Position numbers and translations under genes: made by a program. Shown piece by piece: positions 62,683 to 64,000 of a DNA stretch of 64,000 nucleotides (the stretch's first letter is position 1; each line of letters starts with the position of its first letter). The notes beneath the pieces were generated by a model that made no database searches, was not told the origin of the DNA, and was given only the letters and a program-made list of their open reading frames with translations. The DNA is from JAVKFY01 sp040223615 (GTDB lineage: Bacteria > Pseudomonadota > Alphaproteobacteria > GCA-2731375): contig JAVKFY010000040.1 of NCBI GenBank assembly GCA_040223615.1, forward strand, positions 62,001 through 126,000, read 5' to 3'.

Positions 62683-64000
62683 GTGGCCAATGTCGGCGAG
62701 ATCATGCGCCGTGGCGCCGATCTGCATCGCCAGGGCCGGCTGGACGAGGCACGCCGTTGTTATCAGCAGGTGCTGGCGCGCGACCCGAAACAGTTCGACG
62801 CGACCCACCTGTCGGGTCTGATCTGGCTGCAAGGCGGTGCGCCGGACCGGGCCGAACCGCTGCTGCGCTGCGCGGTCGAATTGCGGCCCGATATCGCCGA
62901 CGTGCATCTGAACCTGGGCAAGGCGTTGGGCACACTCGGCAAGCTCGACGAGGCGATCACGTGCTGCCACCAGGCGCTGCGGCTGCATCCGGGGCACGGC
63001 AACGCCAGGGCCGACCTGGCGCAGTGGACGCTGGACGCCGCCGCGCGCGATGCCGACGCGGCGCTGGCACGCGACGACCTGCCGGCGGCACAGGCGGCGG
63101 TGGACACCGTGGTCGGCATGGCGGCGAACCTGCGCAATCGCGGCCTGTCGTTCAGGCTGGCGCTGGCTTACCTGCGCCAAGGGCGGCTCGACGACGCGAC
63201 GGCGGCGCTGCTGGCGCCGGTGCACCGGCTGCACGACCCGGACGGCGCATTGCCGCCGCCGGTCGAGCCCTTCGCCACCACCTCGCGGGCCAAGCTGGTG
63301 CACGACATCGAGCAGTTTCGGTACTTGCGGGCACGCGGCGTGCTCGGCGCCGACTATGACCGGGTGATCGCGGACTATCGGGCGGTGCTGGACGGCCTGC
63401 CGCGAACGCCGGGTGGTCAGCACGTGCTGACCGAGGCGGAGCGCCAGCGCCTGGGGCCGAGCTATGACCGGCTGGTGTATCTGGCGCCGGCGCCGGCGCT
63501 GGCCGCCGGCGCGCTCAATCCGGATCTCGACGGGCCCGCGCTGGAGGCGGCGTTCCATAACCTGCCGCCGGGCATCGTCTGGTTCGACGACTTCCTGCGG
63601 CCGGAGGCGCTGACGTCGCTGAACCGGTTCTGTCTGGAGAGCACGATCTGGTGGCAGCTCGCCTTCTCCAACGAGCTCGGCACGGCGATCCGCAACGGCT
63701 TCGCCTGTCCGCTGATCCTGCAGATCGCGGAGGAGTTGCGGGCGCTGCTGCCGGGGCTGCTGGCCGATCTCGAGGTTCGCACCATCTGGGCCTACAAGTA
63801 CTACCGGACCGACAGCGGGCTGGCGATGCACGCCGACGACGGCGCGGTGTCGTTGAACTTCTGGCTGACACCGGACGCGGCGAACCTCGATCCGGACAGC
63901 GGCGGGTTGCTGTTCTGGGATCATACCCAGGCGCCGGTCGGCTATTTCGATACCGACGATCATGGCGAGAAGCTGCGCTTGCTGGAGCAGGCTCTGGCGG
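62683..64000 (+). CDS. TPR protein with a 2OG-Fe(II) oxygenase domain, cut by the window edge
   Basis: 439 codons are visible and the frame runs off the right edge. Residues 1-115 hold about three TPR-like repeats (GADLHRQGRLDEARRCY, HLNLGKALGTLGKLDEAI). A helical linker follows, then from about 290 an oxygenase domain with MHADDG (HxD iron ligands) and GGLLFW. Known relatives combine TPR repeats with a hydroxylase or sulfotransferase. Start GTG 62683 is tentative; ATG 62704 is also possible. It is 5 bp after the MDR gene. Confidence 0.75.
   Translation, partial: MANVGEIMRRGADLHRQGRLDEARRCYQQVLARDPKQFDATHLSGLIWLQGGAPDRAEPLLRCAVELRPDIADVHLNLGKALGTLGKLDEAITCCHQALRLHPGHGNARADLAQWTLDAAARDADAALARDDLPAAQAAVDTVVGMAANLRNRGLSFRLALAYLRQGRLDDATAALLAPVHRLHDPDGALPPPVEPFATTSRAKLVHDIEQFRYLRARGVLGADYDRVIADYRAVLDGLPRTPGGQHVLTEAERQRLGPSYDRLVYLAPAPALAAGALNPDLDGPALEAAFHNLPPGIVWFDDFLRPEALTSLNRFCLESTIWWQLAFSNELGTAIRNGFACPLILQIAEELRALLPGLLADLEVRTIWAYKYYRTDSGLAMHADDGAVSLNFWLTPDAANLDPDSGGLLFWDHTQAPVGYFDTDDHGEKLRLLEQALA

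Overview
The window reads as chromosome from a high-GC alphaproteobacterium, probably a Rhodospirillales-like lineage. The clues are strong third-position GC, the yfgM-bamB-der order, a Porin_4-type porin, a CTG tRNA-Gln of the alphaproteobacterial type, and two intergenic palindromic repeats of a kind common in this class. This placement is an inference from gene content; no marker was aligned. About 60 genes cover nearly all of the 64 kb. I see no phage, transposase, integrase, CRISPR array or rRNA. Layout: 1-5.5 kb holds a Baeyer-Villiger monooxygenase cut by the left edge, a porin, an NAD-dependent epimerase and an M24 peptidase, with a decayed 420-bp stretch (3901-4321) between the last two. 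tRNA-Gln(CTG) follows at 5.6 kb. 5.8-15.7 kb is housekeeping: ppx/gppA, rlmE, a transglutaminase-like/cupin pair, guaB, an RsmB-like rRNA methyltransferase, a diiron protein and guaA. 15.8-21.8 kb holds an SGNH acyltransferase, a YbhN-like membrane protein, two amidohydrolases and an ArsC-like protein. 22-25.5 kb is the outer-membrane and ribosome assembly block yfgM-bamB-der, with a P450 gene coupled to der. 27-34 kb, mostly on the minus strand, holds acyl-CoA oxidation genes (two dehydrogenases and a crotonase) and glycerol use (glpK and glpD), with an aberrant AroQ paralogue coupled to glpD. 33.9-38.9 kb, plus strand, holds the Ku-LigD end-joining pair and zwf. 39-42.7 kb holds an EF-hand protein divergent from a two-component system and a ChaN-like gene. 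42.6-47 kb holds an EamA exporter, a GST with a C-terminal anchor, two small unknowns, a LysE exporter and an acyl-CoA dehydrogenase. 47-50.7 kb, minus strand, holds two tandem paralogous secreted proteins, a luciferase-like oxidoreductase and propionyl-CoA synthetase. 52.5-62.7 kb holds a complete BMP-type nucleoside/nucleobase ABC importer followed by two unrelated M14-type hydrolases, a dihydropyrimidinase and a zinc-free MDR reductase. A TPR/2OG-Fe(II) oxygenase gene runs off the right edge. Many neighbours on the same strand overlap by 4 bp (ATGA or GTGA), so translational coupling is the rule. The region most likely to hide an undescribed pathway is 52.5-62.7 kb, where an importer, two peptidase-like enzymes and a cyclic-amide hydrolase lie in line. 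Smaller items worth attention are the tandem secreted pair near 47.3 kb, the diiron protein with an operator-like palindrome at 12.9 kb, the altered AroQ at 32 kb and the rare-codon patches inside guaA.
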